From Cyclina sinensis (lineage: Eukaryota > Mollusca > Bivalvia > Venerida > Veneridae), in assembly GCA_012932295.1 (NCBI GenBank), contig JAAONU010000016.1, positions 41,633,241-41,697,240 on the forward strand: a stretch of 64,000 nucleotides of DNA, written 5' to 3'. This document shows, in pieces, positions 1 through 12,269 of this stretch. A model generated the notes under the pieces. It searched no databases. It was not told where the DNA came from and was given only the letters and a program-made list of their open reading frames with translations. How positions within the stretch are numbered: position 1 is the first letter of the stretch; every line of letters begins with the position of its first letter. Both the position numbers and the translations under genes were made by a program.

Positions 1-1352
1 AAAAATGCTTTTAAAATAATTGCTTGATATCATTAAAATGCGTTTTGTCATTAAGAGGTGCCTTTCCTTTTAAACTATTGTGATATTATGTGTTATTAAA
101 TAACTGATTTGATACAGACCCTGATATTTGTTCGAGGGCAGTCGTATTGGACACGAGACCGAAGGCGTTTAATAATGGTTATGAAATAACACGTAATTAC
201 GCCCGACGATGCCTTTAAAAATTAGGAATCACATTATGATTGTAGTTATTATTTTGCGTTTTCTGTACCAGGTTTTACTAGCTTTTACGACAGTAATATC
301 AGAGACTTTTATCAACCAGCAGTATTAATCATAACCCTTGTTAAACTGGAAAATGTACAGGACCTACTTCTTTTCATTAGCAACACCGTTTGAAGTTTTC
401 ACTCGCGAAAATTTCAGTCTCACCTCCTAAAGCAGTAGATCTCAATCTGTTAACGTGTCTGATGTAAAAAACATCATTTAAATGTAATCAGATCATTATT
501 AATGTATCATTTGATAAACTATCTGAAATTGTCAGACATTCTCGTCTGTTAACATCAATCACGTGATATGATTCCTCCTATGACATGCGGTGGCTGTATA
601 TTTCATTACAGAGTTTAATGTAATAATATCGGGAAAATATTTACTAGCTTTATCTATGATATGTTTTGCAAAATCCAGATATATCATTATGCAATGTTGA
701 TGCAGTAACACAAAAACAACGACAACTTGCAAACATCTGTGCCTATAGGTCGTTTACCCTAGTGCTAGGGAGCGGCATAGGCAAAAAATTAAACACCTTT
801 CTGATGATCATTATATCTATGTGTTTTGTCCAAACTTATATTCAATACATTCATCAATCGAAACATCTCGGACGACTGCAATCAGTCACCTCGGAAATAA
901 TATGGGAGGCGCCATATTGGACTAGTTTACAATACAAATGGTGTCTGCTAAATTGAAAACATTTCTTAAAGCCTTTACCTGTTCATGCTTTAAAATAAAA
1001 TTTATTTTGATGTTTTTCCAATGCATAAGACAAACACTGCTTGAAGTATGCCATGTTTGTTTATAATTTTTATCAAAGCCGGGGCGAAATACCATTTGGT
1101 GTATTCATACACTTACATGCGAGGCCTTTATACGAAGTTGTCGGAAAAGGCCGAGTTGTTACGATTGTACATACATATTTCACATCACTATTTTATCTCT
1201 TAAAAAGAAATCAATAAAAAGAGTCTCTCTATCATTCTAGCTAGGATTTCATTGAGTTCACTACATAGGTTGTTCATCTTGAAAGATATTTTTTCTTTTG
1301 ACCTGTAATTAATTTTTGCATTGTATTGGAACATTCTATTATTTACTTTCAG

Positions 1353-1901
1353 CTCGAAGTTAGAGTTCGTGTTAGCAAACCAACAAAAATGACGGCCACC
1401 CTTACCAACTGTGCCAAGAATGAAGAGATACCACAGCACGTCTTCACACAGATGAAAGATGACATCTTTTCCTTCTTCGTGTCTCTTCCTGAAGTAGGCT
1501 ACTACAAGCTCCAGTTGTTTGCGCTCCTTCTACCAGACGACAGTAAAACACTTCCGGGAGTGTATAATTACCTGATTAACTGCTCAAGAATTTCTACCGC
1601 TGTCGTCACGTATCCGAAACAGTTTGCACAGTGGAAGGAGGGTTGTTACATGGTGTCCCCACGCAACATCGACCCAAATACGAGCTTGGCAAACACAAAG
1701 TTTGAGGTTTTTATACCGAACGCAAAGTCTGCTGCGGTCGTAGCCGACGGAAACTGGACACATCTTGACCAGAATGCCGCTGGTCTGTGGGAGGGTTGTG
1801 TTAACCTTGATGCCTATCGTTTCAAAGACGCCAAGGTCACATTAAATGCTAATTACGGGGATGACAACAAATTTTCCACATTATTAGAATATAAGGTTTA
1901 A
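1353..1901 (+). CDS. KY/hillarin-like protein, terminal coding exon (partial)
   Basis: This is the last coding exon, 182 codons, of a gene that begins left of the window. A pyrimidine-rich stretch ending in AG at 1351-1352 is the splice acceptor; the exon opens in phase 0 and ends with TAA at 1899-1901. Two features resemble the C-terminal, non-catalytic region of kyphoscoliosis peptidase (KY), hillarin and LIM-transglutaminase-like proteins: an Ig-like stretch with 'VGYYKLQLFAL', and a closing beta-rich module with 'FEVFIPNAKSAAVV', 'LWEGCVNLD' and a terminal 'STLLEYKV'. These proteins act at muscle Z-discs or the cytoskeleton in animals. The transglutaminase-like core with its Cys/His/Asp residues is not in the window, so catalytic competence cannot be judged. 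No upstream exon was recognised in 1-1352, which reads as intron. The family call is recognition by eye, fairly sure; the exact paralogue is unknown. Confidence 0.72.
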   Translation, partial: LEVRVRVSKPTKMTATLTNCAKNEEIPQHVFTQMKDDIFSFFVSLPEVGYYKLQLFALLLPDDSKTLPGVYNYLINCSRISTAVVTYPKQFAQWKEGCYMVSPRNIDPNTSLANTKFEVFIPNAKSAAVVADGNWTHLDQNAAGLWEGCVNLDAYRFKDAKVTLNANYGDDNKFSTLLEYKV

Positions 1902-2458
1902 CCTCAGAGAAAAGGTTTGGAAAAGAAGTGTTAAGAAGTGTTTGAAAATCAAATAAGATATAACGGTAAACGATTATAAACCTATTATATTATTAGTTTA
2001 GAAAATACAGAATATATATTTAGTTTTTAGTACGTATACTGATTTTAGAAACGACAAAATATTATATATTTCACTAATGCAACTCGAAGTTTTAAAAAAG
2101 GTCAAGAATATAACATATAACGTATAACTGATAGAGAGAATGTTAATTAACGGTCAGCATTACCTCGAAAAACAAACTCAGACGGACAATTTCCGGATAT
2201 GTTTGAAAAATAATTTTGACGTGAAGATATAATGATTTAACAGTTTGGAAGTTATTCACAACACAGAAAAAAAACCTTGCCAGAGCAGACAGAAACATAC
2301 GAAGCTGCAGTATTCTGAGAAAAAGAATACCGTTTTGTTTTCTGTTGGAAAATAGACACTTGGAATGGGAATTTTTATTTTTTATGTTAACTGTCTTTGA
2401 GATTGAAACGTCAAGCCGTTGACAGTAACATGATAGGCTGTTGATGTGGTAATGAAGT

Positions 2459-2712
2459 TAACACGAACTGATAGCTAGACAGTTTGACTTTAGTCAGCTG
2501 ATGCGGTATAGAAGTTTACACGAACTGATAGCTAGACAGTTTGACTTTAGTCAGCTGATGCGGTATAGAAGTTAACACGAACTGATAGCTAGACATAGCT
2601 GATGCGGTGTAGAAGTTAACACGAACTGATAGCTAGACAGTTTGACTTTAGTCAGCTGATGCGGTATAGATGTTAACACGAACTGATAGCTAGACAGTTT
2701 GACTTTAGTCAA
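2459..2712. repeat. 57-bp minisatellite, five units
   Basis: Five head-to-tail units share the core 'ACACGAACTGATAGCTAGAC'. It starts at 2461, 2518, 2575, 2619 and 2676, so the spacing is 57, 57, 44 and 57. The third unit has lost 13 bases ('AGTTTGACTTTAG'). The array lies between the stop of the KY-like gene and a candidate polyadenylation signal at 2726, so it may be part of that gene's 3' untranslated region. Confidence 0.9.
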
Positions 2713-2725
2713 ACAATTACGGAAA

Positions 2726-2735
2726 AATAAATAAA
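2726..2735 (+). terminator. Candidate polyadenylation signal for the KY-like gene
   Basis: Two overlapping AATAAA hexamers lie about 825 bases after the stop, and a T/GT-rich stretch ('TTTTTTGTTGTTGTTG', about 2817-2832) follows at the distance expected for a downstream element. It is a candidate only; no transcript evidence is available. Confidence 0.4.
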
Positions 2736-3489
2736 ATGCCACAATTTATCATGATTGTATTTGAGACAGAAAGGTTTAGGGGTGTATAATAAATTCTTAT
2801 ACATAACCATGATGAGTTTTTTGTTGTTGTTGAATCCTTACCTTCTCGAAGGACGCATAGTTAAATGATATATATTTCTCAGAGCAGCGAAACCAAACGA
2901 AATACCTCTGAAAAATGGAAGCATTTTATTGAATAACTTGAAATAATGTGCCATCGTAAGGTTTAAGTACATTTACAATCACTGGTTAACTGAAGCTATT
3001 TAAATTACTAATTCTTCGTCGTGTTCAGTCACTCCTAAATCAATTTGACCATGACTGCTTTTCCGAAATAACGGTCAGAATAATCATGTAACCTTACTCT
3101 TGACGTTTTAGCAACAAATCTGCATACCAGACTTCTGTATTAAATAATACAGGATAAATTATATTCCTTCAGTACCAGAAATTGTGATGTCAGCCTGAAC
3201 AAGTTATTTTTCCGCTTAGTTTGAGGATCACACTTCACCCTGACCACTTCATCTCCGCCCCTCCCCTCTCCAAATTTTTTCTTGGGTAGAGATACCATAA
3301 GCCACAATAAAGAAACTACGGTATCTCAATGATTCAATGTGTTATTATAAAAAAAATGAAAGATCAAATGTTTCAATCTGAACTTTATCCTCATAGAATC
3401 TGATAACAAATAAACGTTTATCAGAAATCTCAGGTGAAAGGCCAATAGATTATGATCATTCATTGACCTGTGATTATGTTACAGCTATG

Positions 3490-3497
3490 TATATAAG
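3490..3497 (+). promoter_or_regulatory. Candidate TATA box upstream of GPC1
   Basis: TATATAAG sits 394 bases before the GPC1 ATG, with no other good TATA match close by. If used, transcription would begin near 3520 and give a 5' leader of about 370 bases. AT-rich surroundings make chance matches common. Confidence 0.3.
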
Positions 3498-3890
3498 ATA
3501 AACACGTAACTATCACACATAGTAAACGTTAGTAGATACATTTCGTTGGATTTTATTTTAGTGACTGCGTTTAGGAATTTAAAAAAAAAATACTCGTATA
3601 TATAAAATCCGCGTTACTCTCTTTGTAATATAGCAGCAAGACAAATTATTATACTTTATTTAAAATACGTGGCGTCATTTTGGCGTCATAATTTTCTGAC
3701 CACTTAACGATGTAAAACATGGCGAATGTAATAAATTAAAATCATGTGGGGAAGTATGCAAAAAAGACGATCTTTGGTAAAATAATTGAAACTTATTCCA
3801 CGTTACGTGAACGACTGAAAAGTTAAATAATTCAATAAACAATAGTGGTCAGGTGATACATTAGAGCAACAGGAAACTCATCTTTCAAAT

Positions 3891-6800
3891 ATGTCGGAGC
3901 ATCACATAGACTTTGAAATTGAACACAAGAAGAACATACAACCAGACGGAACAAAACCGTCGGTAAGTAATACCCGCCCCTAACGCCTACTCTCAGTTCT
4001 CACCCATTTGTCGTACCTTAGGGCAGCACCTTGTTAAAATTTTTCAGTTAACTAAGCACGTTTTTTATCCTCTCCGTGCTACAATGAGTAACACAGAGTT
4101 GAAATGGCATATATACTGAAACTGCATTTGAATTTTCCCTTACTTGTCACATAATGTATTATATTATAATAATTATATACCATATACAATAATTATTGTA
4201 ACATATTTGTTTCATGTGTCAGAGCAAGTCAGAAATAAGAGTATAAAGCGTATTCTGACCAGAAAATTATAAACGCGTGTCAATATTAGAAAAAAATGTA
4301 TTCTTTTTCAGTCTCTAAGTAGACTGTCGGATTTACACCAAAAAAAAAATCAGTTTATCGCTCTATAACCTAGGACGAATGTTCGAACTATCAAGTTTCA
4401 CCGAAGTTTTGTATTTGTCCTAGGGATTTTTTAGTTTGTGTTACTTTAGGAATATTTTCCCTTCAGATTATCTGTCAGGACGTCAGGAATGTACGTATAA
4501 ATGAGAAGTTTACGTTCGTATGTACGTTCGTGGTGATTGTGCTACTGTCTCAAGGCATGGTCAACTTCCAATGGCTTATACCTTATATATACGCCACTCT
4601 TACACCTGTACTTGTGACCATCAGAGTGCTCATGTACTGGTAAGAAATATCCTGTACTACAATCACAAAATCCGCGTGTTGTTAAAGATACTGTACGATA
4701 TGAAAGACCTCCTATGATATGCAGTATATTGTTTTCGAAGAGCAACATTGACGTTTTGTTTTACCTTAAAGGTTTATCGCCTGGTGTAATACTGGTCTGG
4801 GAAATACACTGTCATATATTCAGTCATCATTAGTGATTTGTTGTTGTTGTTGTTTTGCTGCTGCTGCTTTTGTATTCAATTTTACTGCAGTGATCATTTT
4901 CTCGGGCATAAAAATGTAAATAAACAAAATTATATGCAATACAGTCAGATTTCTTAATTTCAGGAGAAAAAGATGGCATTACTTTCTACTGGATTTCTGT
5001 TACTATGCCAACATGTTTTGTTTGGTATTCTTGTGGTACGTGTTTGTTCAGACATTGTGTAATAATGTCAACTCACTTGTCATTGTGCACAGCAAAATAA
5101 TATATAGTTTTATTTAATTCTTCCTTGAAATGTTTATGACATTATAAAATGCAATTTAGATAGAATCGTTTAAACAGATCCCGTATTAAGATCTAAAATT
5201 GCCCCCGTGGGGTTAGTTTTTACGAAAACAAAAAGCAAATTTCTTACAGTAGATTCATCTGAATATAACGCCAAGACAAAACAATAACGTATTTCTCTAA
5301 ACTACAGTCGTAGAAAATGTCAATCGTGTTTATCAGAGAGATTTGAATGGACAGTTGGAAGAGAATATGTCATGCGGAAACAACAGCTATGTTGTATGAT
5401 TAAAATCTGTAATTCAGTTAACCACGCAAGACTTGAAAAATCAATATTTTTAAAAAGTGATAAATCTCAACAAAAATCGAAATACAAATTGTTGCAATTG
5501 CTAAAAATACTTTGAACATGATAAGCAACAGATGGCAATTGAGTTTATGTCGACAATGGTAAATTCTGTCCATCTTTTTACAGTTTTCCGCAGAACGGGC
5601 ACATCTTCTCCATTATGTTTTCTCTCTCGCTTGGTCCATTGATATGGGCGATACCCGTGTACAGAAACTCTCTGGTTCTCCACAGCGTGGACAAGGTCAC
5701 CTCCACATATATCCATATTCTTCCGCCTATACTGTCATTTGTGTAAGTACTTCCTCAATGCGGAAAATAGGTGCAAAAAAATAGTACCGAAAGTCTATTG
5801 CGTATTCAGTTTGTACCAGTAATTCAGAATTGTAATCTTTCTCTCATAATTGATTGGGTTACTCATGTCTGGTGTTTTAGAGGAATTAATTAATCAAAAG
5901 CGGGATGATTAATATCGCACTCGAGCTGATTAAATCATCATTTATTTGTCTCTGAATCCCTAAAAAAACATCTGAATGAAACCATAGTCTGTAGTTGAAG
6001 AGAAACCACGAAAGCGCCGCCATGAAAAGATGACTTTTTGAGTTAAACCGGTTTATTTTTGTTCTTTGCATGATATTTGTAAAGAAGGCGCGCGTTTGAT
6101 ATTGACACTTACGTGATTTTTGTTCATGCAGCGATCACTTGGCAGATAGATTTGCATTTAAACTTGCTGCTTTATATAATAATATAAAACAATACTTACA
6201 GGTTGTTTATTTATATATAATGTGACATTGAACCTTTCTCTGACGGATCAGCGGAGATACACTAGGACACTTGCCGTTGACACACCATACACGTTTGACG
6301 GTCCACATTCAAGAACATATTCATTACTGATTGTTATACGTGATGTATTGTTTTATAGGGTAAGATGGTATCCTCAGGAAACATCCAAGTTCTGGTTTAC
6401 AGAGTTCCTGAACGAAGTTCCTGAGCTTTCCGCTGAATGGACATATCTTGTGCCATTTATAGCATTTGTAATACATAGTGTAAGTGCTAGTTGCTGCAAA
6501 ACTTAAGATAATGCTAACTGTACAACAGAAGGTAACATAGCAGAAGGCACAAATCACATTGCAAGATTGAAGCATTTGTACTTACGTTAATGTTTTTTGA
6601 TAAGAGTTTGTTTTCAGTTTGAAACTATATGTCTGTGTTTATTTATCGTCAGTACCGGCGGATGCTCATATGATTGACACCCTCTGACGAGTTTAGTTCT
6701 AATAAGTTTGATAGTGAGCGTCCATTTCCAGAGAATATCCTAAAACTTTTATATGTTAAAGTGTAAAGCACCGATACATTGGACCTCGGTTTAAGTTCTC

Positions 6801-8039
6801 ATACAAAAGGAAATAACTATGTTAGTTGAGGAACGTAGGATCGAACCAGCGACTCACAAGTCTTGTGTGTTATCACTGGTCACTTTCCATACCCTTCCGT
6901 AGAATACTGATGAATGCACATTTTAAGGTCAAGGTCGATGAAAAATATTTCATGTAATATAATTTGTTTCAGATGATTTATTCGCTGGTGGTCAACTTGT
7001 TTAGCAATGCAAATAGTGACACTATATCTAGTTACAACTATCTTGGAGAGAAAGAAAACAGTTGCTTGTATAAACTCTTCAACTGCATTGGAACTCAGTA
7101 AGTATACAATGACGTAGCTAGGATAAAGGCGCGCTAATGTTTGAAGTTGGCAGCCAGGTGGTGGGCTAGGGATTGTCTGAAAAGTTTTGATTAATAAAAA
7201 CAAGAGACCGAATTCACAAACTGCGTTTACAAAGATCTAACGGATATAGATTTTTTAATGTGTGCATCATGCTTGATTATACAAGCGTCATCAATTATTG
7301 TCATGACATACAAATCACGAAATTGTAGTAGTGGGCAACGATCGACTTAATGAAATAAACAAATTCTACAATATTTCATTCTCTGTGATTCACTGGGCCT
7401 ATTGAACATATATCTACGTGAGAAATATCAGACAGTCGAGAAAACCGATCGTTTGACAATTTTCAAAATTAACGTAAATGTAATCATTCTACAATACTAA
7501 TTACATTTTTTTCGAATAAGATGAAGCGGACATATAACATGTTGTTACAGTACGACAATGGCATTAAATGATATAATGATGGCTTATCTTTCTCTTTCCA
7601 CTATTCAACAGTTTCCGTTATAAGAACGGGCAGTTTGCTCTATCATTGCTTCTTGTGGATACAGGCGCTTGACCCACGCAAGTACTGGCTATTACCCTAT
7701 TCGGTGAGTTAGTTTTATAGTGGAGCTCGAACCCCAGAACTCCCGAATTTATCCTAATTTAGGTTCACAAGCATGCGTTTTGCGAAAGAATAATATTACC
7801 ATGGAATTATTTCATTATTATTTTGTCGTCTGCTATATTTTAGGTACCGGTGCGGTATGTTTTATGTATGGAATTGGATCTTCTGTGCGGTAACGTTGGT
7901 GGGTTCTTTGCTTTGTTACTTTTCCTTCACCATCAACTGGCTTTGTATCCTGCTGCTCAGTCTAACAGCTATATGGAACGGGGGCAGCTATTATGTACAT
8001 GTTTTCGCCGTCCGAGGATTTGTCGAAGAGCTTGAGTGA
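3891..8039 (+). CDS. GPC1: Glycerophosphocholine acyltransferase (GPC1 family), seven exons
   Basis: Members of this former DUF2838 family are multipass ER membrane proteins that acylate glycerophosphocholine from acyl-CoA to give lysophosphatidylcholine. Exons: 3891-3962, 4467-4639, 4964-5035, 5584-5742, 6359-6479, 6973-7097, 7844-8039. Every intron is GT-AG, phases agree at each join, and the total is 918 nt (305 aa plus TGA). Family hallmarks seen: 'WHYFLLDFCYYANM' from residue 86; 'GPLIWAIPVYRNSLVLHS' followed by 'VDKVTS' (residues 123-146, with the conserved R-N-S and H-S-x-D-K-V); 'VRWYP' near 160; 'WNGGSYYVHVF' at 285-295, ending the last membrane segment. Hydrophobic spans occupy most of exons 2-5 and 7. 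The first exon supplies 24 hydrophilic residues with an unremarkable start context, so the start is the least certain part. The fungal protein is longer (over 400 aa). I recall the family from fungi, plants and invertebrates and not from vertebrates; that distribution is from memory. Confidence 0.85.
6640..6890 (-). mobile_element. Decayed tRNA-derived SINE in GPC1 intron 5
   Basis: On the minus strand the sequence begins with a tRNA-like head ('GTGACCAGTGATAACACACA' and a B-box-like GGTTCGATCC near 6840). At its other end is a tail related to the GTCGGT-containing end of the SINEs at 18791 and 20256 ('TTTATCGTCAGTACCGGCGG' on the plus strand). It is diverged and lies wholly between GPC1 exons 5 and 6. 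Confidence 0.6.
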
Positions 8040-8425
8040 TAATTTTCAAAACACAGACAAGGAAGATAGAATGTAGTAAAACGGACATTAACTCCGCTGA
8101 AATCTGCCCCTTAACTAAATTGTGTTCAGAGAGACATTGTCATCTATCAGTGATATTTCAAAATTGGACAGTTGCCTGTATCAATTAAATTTTGTTCGAG
8201 CGGACAGTTGCCTGTCAGTGTACGTGCGGATTTTGCTATTTTCTTTTTGTAAAAGCGGACATTTGCCCTGTGAACAAAGAACATCCTTAATCATTATCTC
8301 ATTGATTAGTGATTATCTACGACTGATACAGTGTATATGCAAGTCACTTGGACCATTGAAAACTGGATTTGTATCGGAGCGTAATCTAGTTCAAAGCTTT
8401 GCTTGTTTTAAAGCAAAAAAAATGC

Positions 8426-8431
8426 AATAAA
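8426..8431 (+). terminator. Candidate polyadenylation signal for GPC1
   Basis: AATAAA occurs 387 bases after the GPC1 stop and is followed by a GT/T-rich stretch ('TTGTTATGTCTTTTGTAT'). This gives a compact 3' untranslated region. Bases 8040-8425 contain no recognisable coding sequence; they hold loosely repeated 'GGACAGTTGCCTGT' motifs near 8167 and 8200. Confidence 0.5.
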
Positions 8432-8956
8432 TCTTGTTATGTCTTTTGTATCGACATTGCCTTTTACGGAGGTACAGTTAATCATCAGTACATTATAGAT
8501 ACAGTACCACTACCATTGTGTGTGAAGGTGTTTTCTTTTTCACCATTTTCAATACTCCTGCCACTATAACCTTTCATAAAAGTTTATCTGCTGGTAAACA
8601 TGTGTATTTGCAATTGAATCAGTATCTGATTAAAATAAATATACACTAATTCTATATCTGTCTAATGTTAGAAATTTACTTTAATGACAACTCTGTGAGT
8701 GGGGCATCAGTTTTTGCTGCTTGTTTCCTGAAAATAAGGTCTATTAACGAATTTACAATCTCTAAAACTTTCAAATAGAATTATTTACACAAGAAATACA
8801 GTTTTTGAATGTGATTTATTGGTATAGTATTATTCTAGTGTTGCAAAACTTGTCCACAGCTTGTGAAGAGTAAATCACATCGATGTACAAACTGTGACCT
8901 ATACAAGAAAATGCGACGAAGTAAAAAAAACAAAACTTCATTCAAATAATTACTTT

Positions 8957-8962
8957 TTTATT
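8957..8962 (-). terminator. Distal candidate polyadenylation signal on the minus strand
   Basis: TTTATT on the plus strand is AATAAA on the minus strand, in a T-rich block facing the 3' end of GPC1 about 500 bases away. If used by QDPR its 3' untranslated region would be nearly 4.8 kb and include the 59-bp minisatellite. A much nearer candidate exists at 13354, so this one is speculative. Bases 8963-10504 hold AT-rich sequence without recognisable genes. Confidence 0.2.
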
Positions 8963-10504
8963 TAACACCGAGATCATACAACAGTGTTACTGCATATCAA
9001 CAGCGTCTATCCTACATTACATACATGTTAGAAACAGTTTCCTGGAAATCAGATCAAACATTTTGAAATATAACAAATTTAAATTCTGTAATAGTTACAT
9101 ACTTAATCAAAAATGTACATAGTACGCTAGTAATTTGTTTTGAAAAATAATGCTGCCTGGAAATTTTCTGTTTTTTTTTTCTATTTGTTTTTCATTTTTG
9201 TTTAAATCTTCTGTATTTAATTGCAATGTACGAACTGGTGCAGTGGTAAACCTCTATGTTACATGCTGACAAACCTTTTCTTTACTTCCATGACCTTAAA
9301 CTCCTGACAGCTGATACAAACTTCTCAAAAGTAAGTGAGGTAATTTTGTATAAACTATGTCTAGTTAGAAAAAAAGCGGTTTACTTTCTAGTATGTACAT
9401 GTACTTAAGTGAGCTGACAAAGTCCAACCTTGTCTCTGCATCTGTATTATCTATCAGCCTGTCTTATACTTAAAGCTTGATGTGTAGCAATGTCAAGGCC
9501 TATGTGGATATCATTTGTTTAACTGATCGCTAAAGTTCCTTTCTGGTTGCCCTTAAAATTATCACAGTGAAAAGATAATGGTCCCCCATGTCTGGTTCAT
9601 CCCCATATCATAAAATCTATGGTAACTACTGGTGAATGTATTCAGCCATTTCTGTCTACTGGTCAGTCAGTCAAATATTAACTTTCACTGCTGCCTAGAT
9701 CTGTATGCAAATTCTCAAAACTGAATTATGCTCGTATATAATAGACATTGCACGAAAATTACTGTTTGTTGTTAAAAGTGAACATGTGACAACATTCTAG
9801 ACGGGTTAACAATAAATAAGTTATTTACTACTCTTCAAAAAATATCCACCTTAGAGATTTACTAATTATATCAAATACATGCTTCATTAACAAAATCCAT
9901 TCAAAATTTTTATATAATCCTAGTAAACACCCTACAATATACAGACAATATACTTTTTTTCTTACCAATAACTGTATACAAAGACACTTGAGGTAAAGAA
10001 ATTGTACTTGTTTCATACATGCGAAGCCATAGGGCACTCATATACCAAGTTTGGAGCCCATCTGAGAACGTTTCAATAATTGCTAAAATTCACTATAATG
10101 CCTTAGAATTCCTGTTCTCTTGCATCTTACAATATAAATTCAATACTTATGTGAGGGAGCTGGCAGCTTCTTATGGAAATGGGAGTCTAGAACTGGTTCT
10201 TTCCAAGGACGATTGTTACTTTACTGCCCCGCTGATATGACTAGACTGTTAAAGGATGACCACAATATTGTGAAGAAGGGAGGGAACTAAGCTAATTTCT
10301 TATATTATTCTTCATTTAGTTACTTCCCTTCAATTGTACTTCATATGCCTAACCTTGCAAGATACCACACATCTTCTCACATAAGATCAGGTCAGTAGTG
10401 GGCTCAAACCTGTGATGCTAACTCTTTTTTCCCCTGTTCCATTGAAGAAAATGTCCTCCTTTTAATTTTAATCAATTTAATTGTCTTTCAAAATCAAATT
10501 AAAC

Positions 10505-11247
10505 TAGAACTGTGTCCATAGGACACGGATGCCCCCACTATGCATAAGTGCTCATAAACAAGAGCATGTATATCCTGTATGTAAGATTTTTTCTGTACAT
10601 ATACCTAAAATGATCTACAGGTAACCTTATGTACATGTTAAATTAAATTACAAATGTAAAATTTATATGTTCAATTATTTATATGGTATATAGTGAAAAA
10701 ATCAACAAAGGGCCATAATTCTGTTAAATATGGTCACAGCAAAAATTCCTTCCTTTACTTCCATCTACACATTAAAGCTGTTCATCCCTGGAAGTTTAAG
10801 CAAAATCTGCCATCCGGTTTAAGAGGAGTTGCGTTCACAAAATTTCTATATGGTATATAGTGAAAAAATCAACAAATGGCCATATAATTCTGTTAAATTT
10901 GGTCGCAGCAAAAATTCCTTCCTTTACTTCCATCTACACATTAAGGTTATTCATCCCTGGAAGTTTAAGCAAAATCTGCCATCCTGTTTAAGAGGAGTTG
11001 CGTTCACAAAATTTCTATATGGTATATAGTGAAAAAATCAACAAAGGGCCATAATTCTGTTAAATTTGGTCGCAGCAAAAATTCCTTCCTTTACTACCAT
11101 CTACACATTAAGGTTGTTCATCCCTGGAAGTTTAAGCAAAATTTGCCATCCGGTTTAAGAGGAGTTGCGTTCACAAGATTTCGGGACGTACGGACGGACG
11201 GACGGACAAGTGCAACGCTATATGCACCCCACTTTGTGGGGGCATAA
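10505..11247. repeat. Dispersed repeat with three internal 168-bp units
   Basis: The element opens with 'GTGTCCATAGGACACGGATG', followed by CCCCCACTATGC, and closes with an ACGGACGGACGG run and 'CCCCACTTTGTGGGGGCATA'. Inside are three near-identical tandem units marked by 'AGTGAAAAAATCAACAAA' at 10692, 10859 and 11028 (periods 167 and 169). Two short open frames cover the same DNA in different frames, which is expected from a repeat with a period near a multiple of three. I recognise the style from bivalve genomes as a non-coding interspersed repeat but cannot name the family. Confidence 0.75.
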
Positions 11248-11540
11248 CAATACTAAAGTTTCATATCATATATTCATTTTATTTCATTATGGTCACGTTA
11301 GGAAATAATTTTGATTTGACAAAAAAAAAATTCAGAAGATAACTGAAAACTCTTCTAATATGATTTAAAGAATTACTATAATGATTAATCAAATGAGAAA
11401 GTCTAAACTTTGCGACTAAAATATGTAACTAGAGCAAAATAATAGATTAGGCAGTTTAAAAAAAAAAATCTCATAAAATTCATCAAAATAATCTCATCTT
11501 TGCAAACTGAAACTGATCATGAACAATCTGTAGTGTAAAA

Positions 11541-12269
11541 GCATTCTAGAACTAAATGGTTTATAGTTTTCTAATAATATATAAGTGCAGTTATGGTAGC
11601 ATTCTAGAACTAAATGGTTTAGCATTCTAGAACTAAATGGTTTATAGTTTTCTAATAATATATAAGTGCAATTATGGTAGCATTCTAGAACTAAATGGTT
11701 TATAGTTTTGCTACTAATATATAAGTGCAGTTATGGTAACATTCTAGAACTAAATGGTTTTATAGTTTTCTAATAATATATAAGTGCAATTATGGTAACA
11801 TTCTAGAACTAAATGGTTTTATAGTTTTCTAATAATATATAAGTGCAGTTATGGTAACATTCTAGAACTAAATGGTTTATAGTTTTGCTAATAATATATA
11901 AGTGCAATTATGGTAACATTCTAGAACTCAATGGTTTTATAGTTTTCTAATAATATATAAGTGCAATTATGGTAACATTCTAGAACTAAATGGTTTTATA
12001 GTTTTCTAATAATATATAAGTGCAATTATGGTAACATTCTAGAACTAAATGGTTTTATAGTTTTCTAATAATATATAAGTGCAGTTATGGTAACATTCTA
12101 GAACTAAATGGTTTTATAGTTTTCCTAATAATATATAAGTGCAGTTATGGTAACATTCTAGAACTAAATGGTTTATAGTTTTGCTAATAATATATAAGTG
12201 CAGTTATGGTAACATTCTAGAACTAAATGGTTTATAGTTTTCTAATAATATATAAGTGCAGTTATGGCA
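11541..12269. repeat. 59-bp minisatellite, about 13 units
   Basis: Head-to-tail units contain 'ATTCTAGAACTAAATGG', a TTTATAG/TTTTATAG box and 'TAATATATAAGTGCA'. Unit starts are at 11543, 11601, 11624 (a truncated unit of 23 bp), 11682, 11741, 11800, 11859, 11918, 11977, 12036, 12095, 12155 and 12214. Most spacings are exactly 59. Two sub-variants alternate irregularly (GTGCAGTTATGG versus GTGCAATTATGG), consistent with unequal exchange. It lies 1.5 kb beyond the QDPR stop. Confidence 0.95.

Noticed and set aside
7612..7703. A possible extra GPC1 exon (acceptor at 7611, GTGAGT donor at 7704)
   Set aside because: It contains stops in the incoming frame and its length breaks the phase, whereas joining 7097 directly to 7844 gives a perfect in-frame protein.
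10829..11247. Open frames with the repeated peptide 'KFKQNLPS'
   Set aside because: They arise from three tandem copies of a dispersed repeat, in two overlapping frames, with no protein-family signature.
11541..12269. Regular spaced repeat resembling a CRISPR array
   Set aside because: The units are contiguous with no unique spacers, and the setting is an animal genome; it is a minisatellite.
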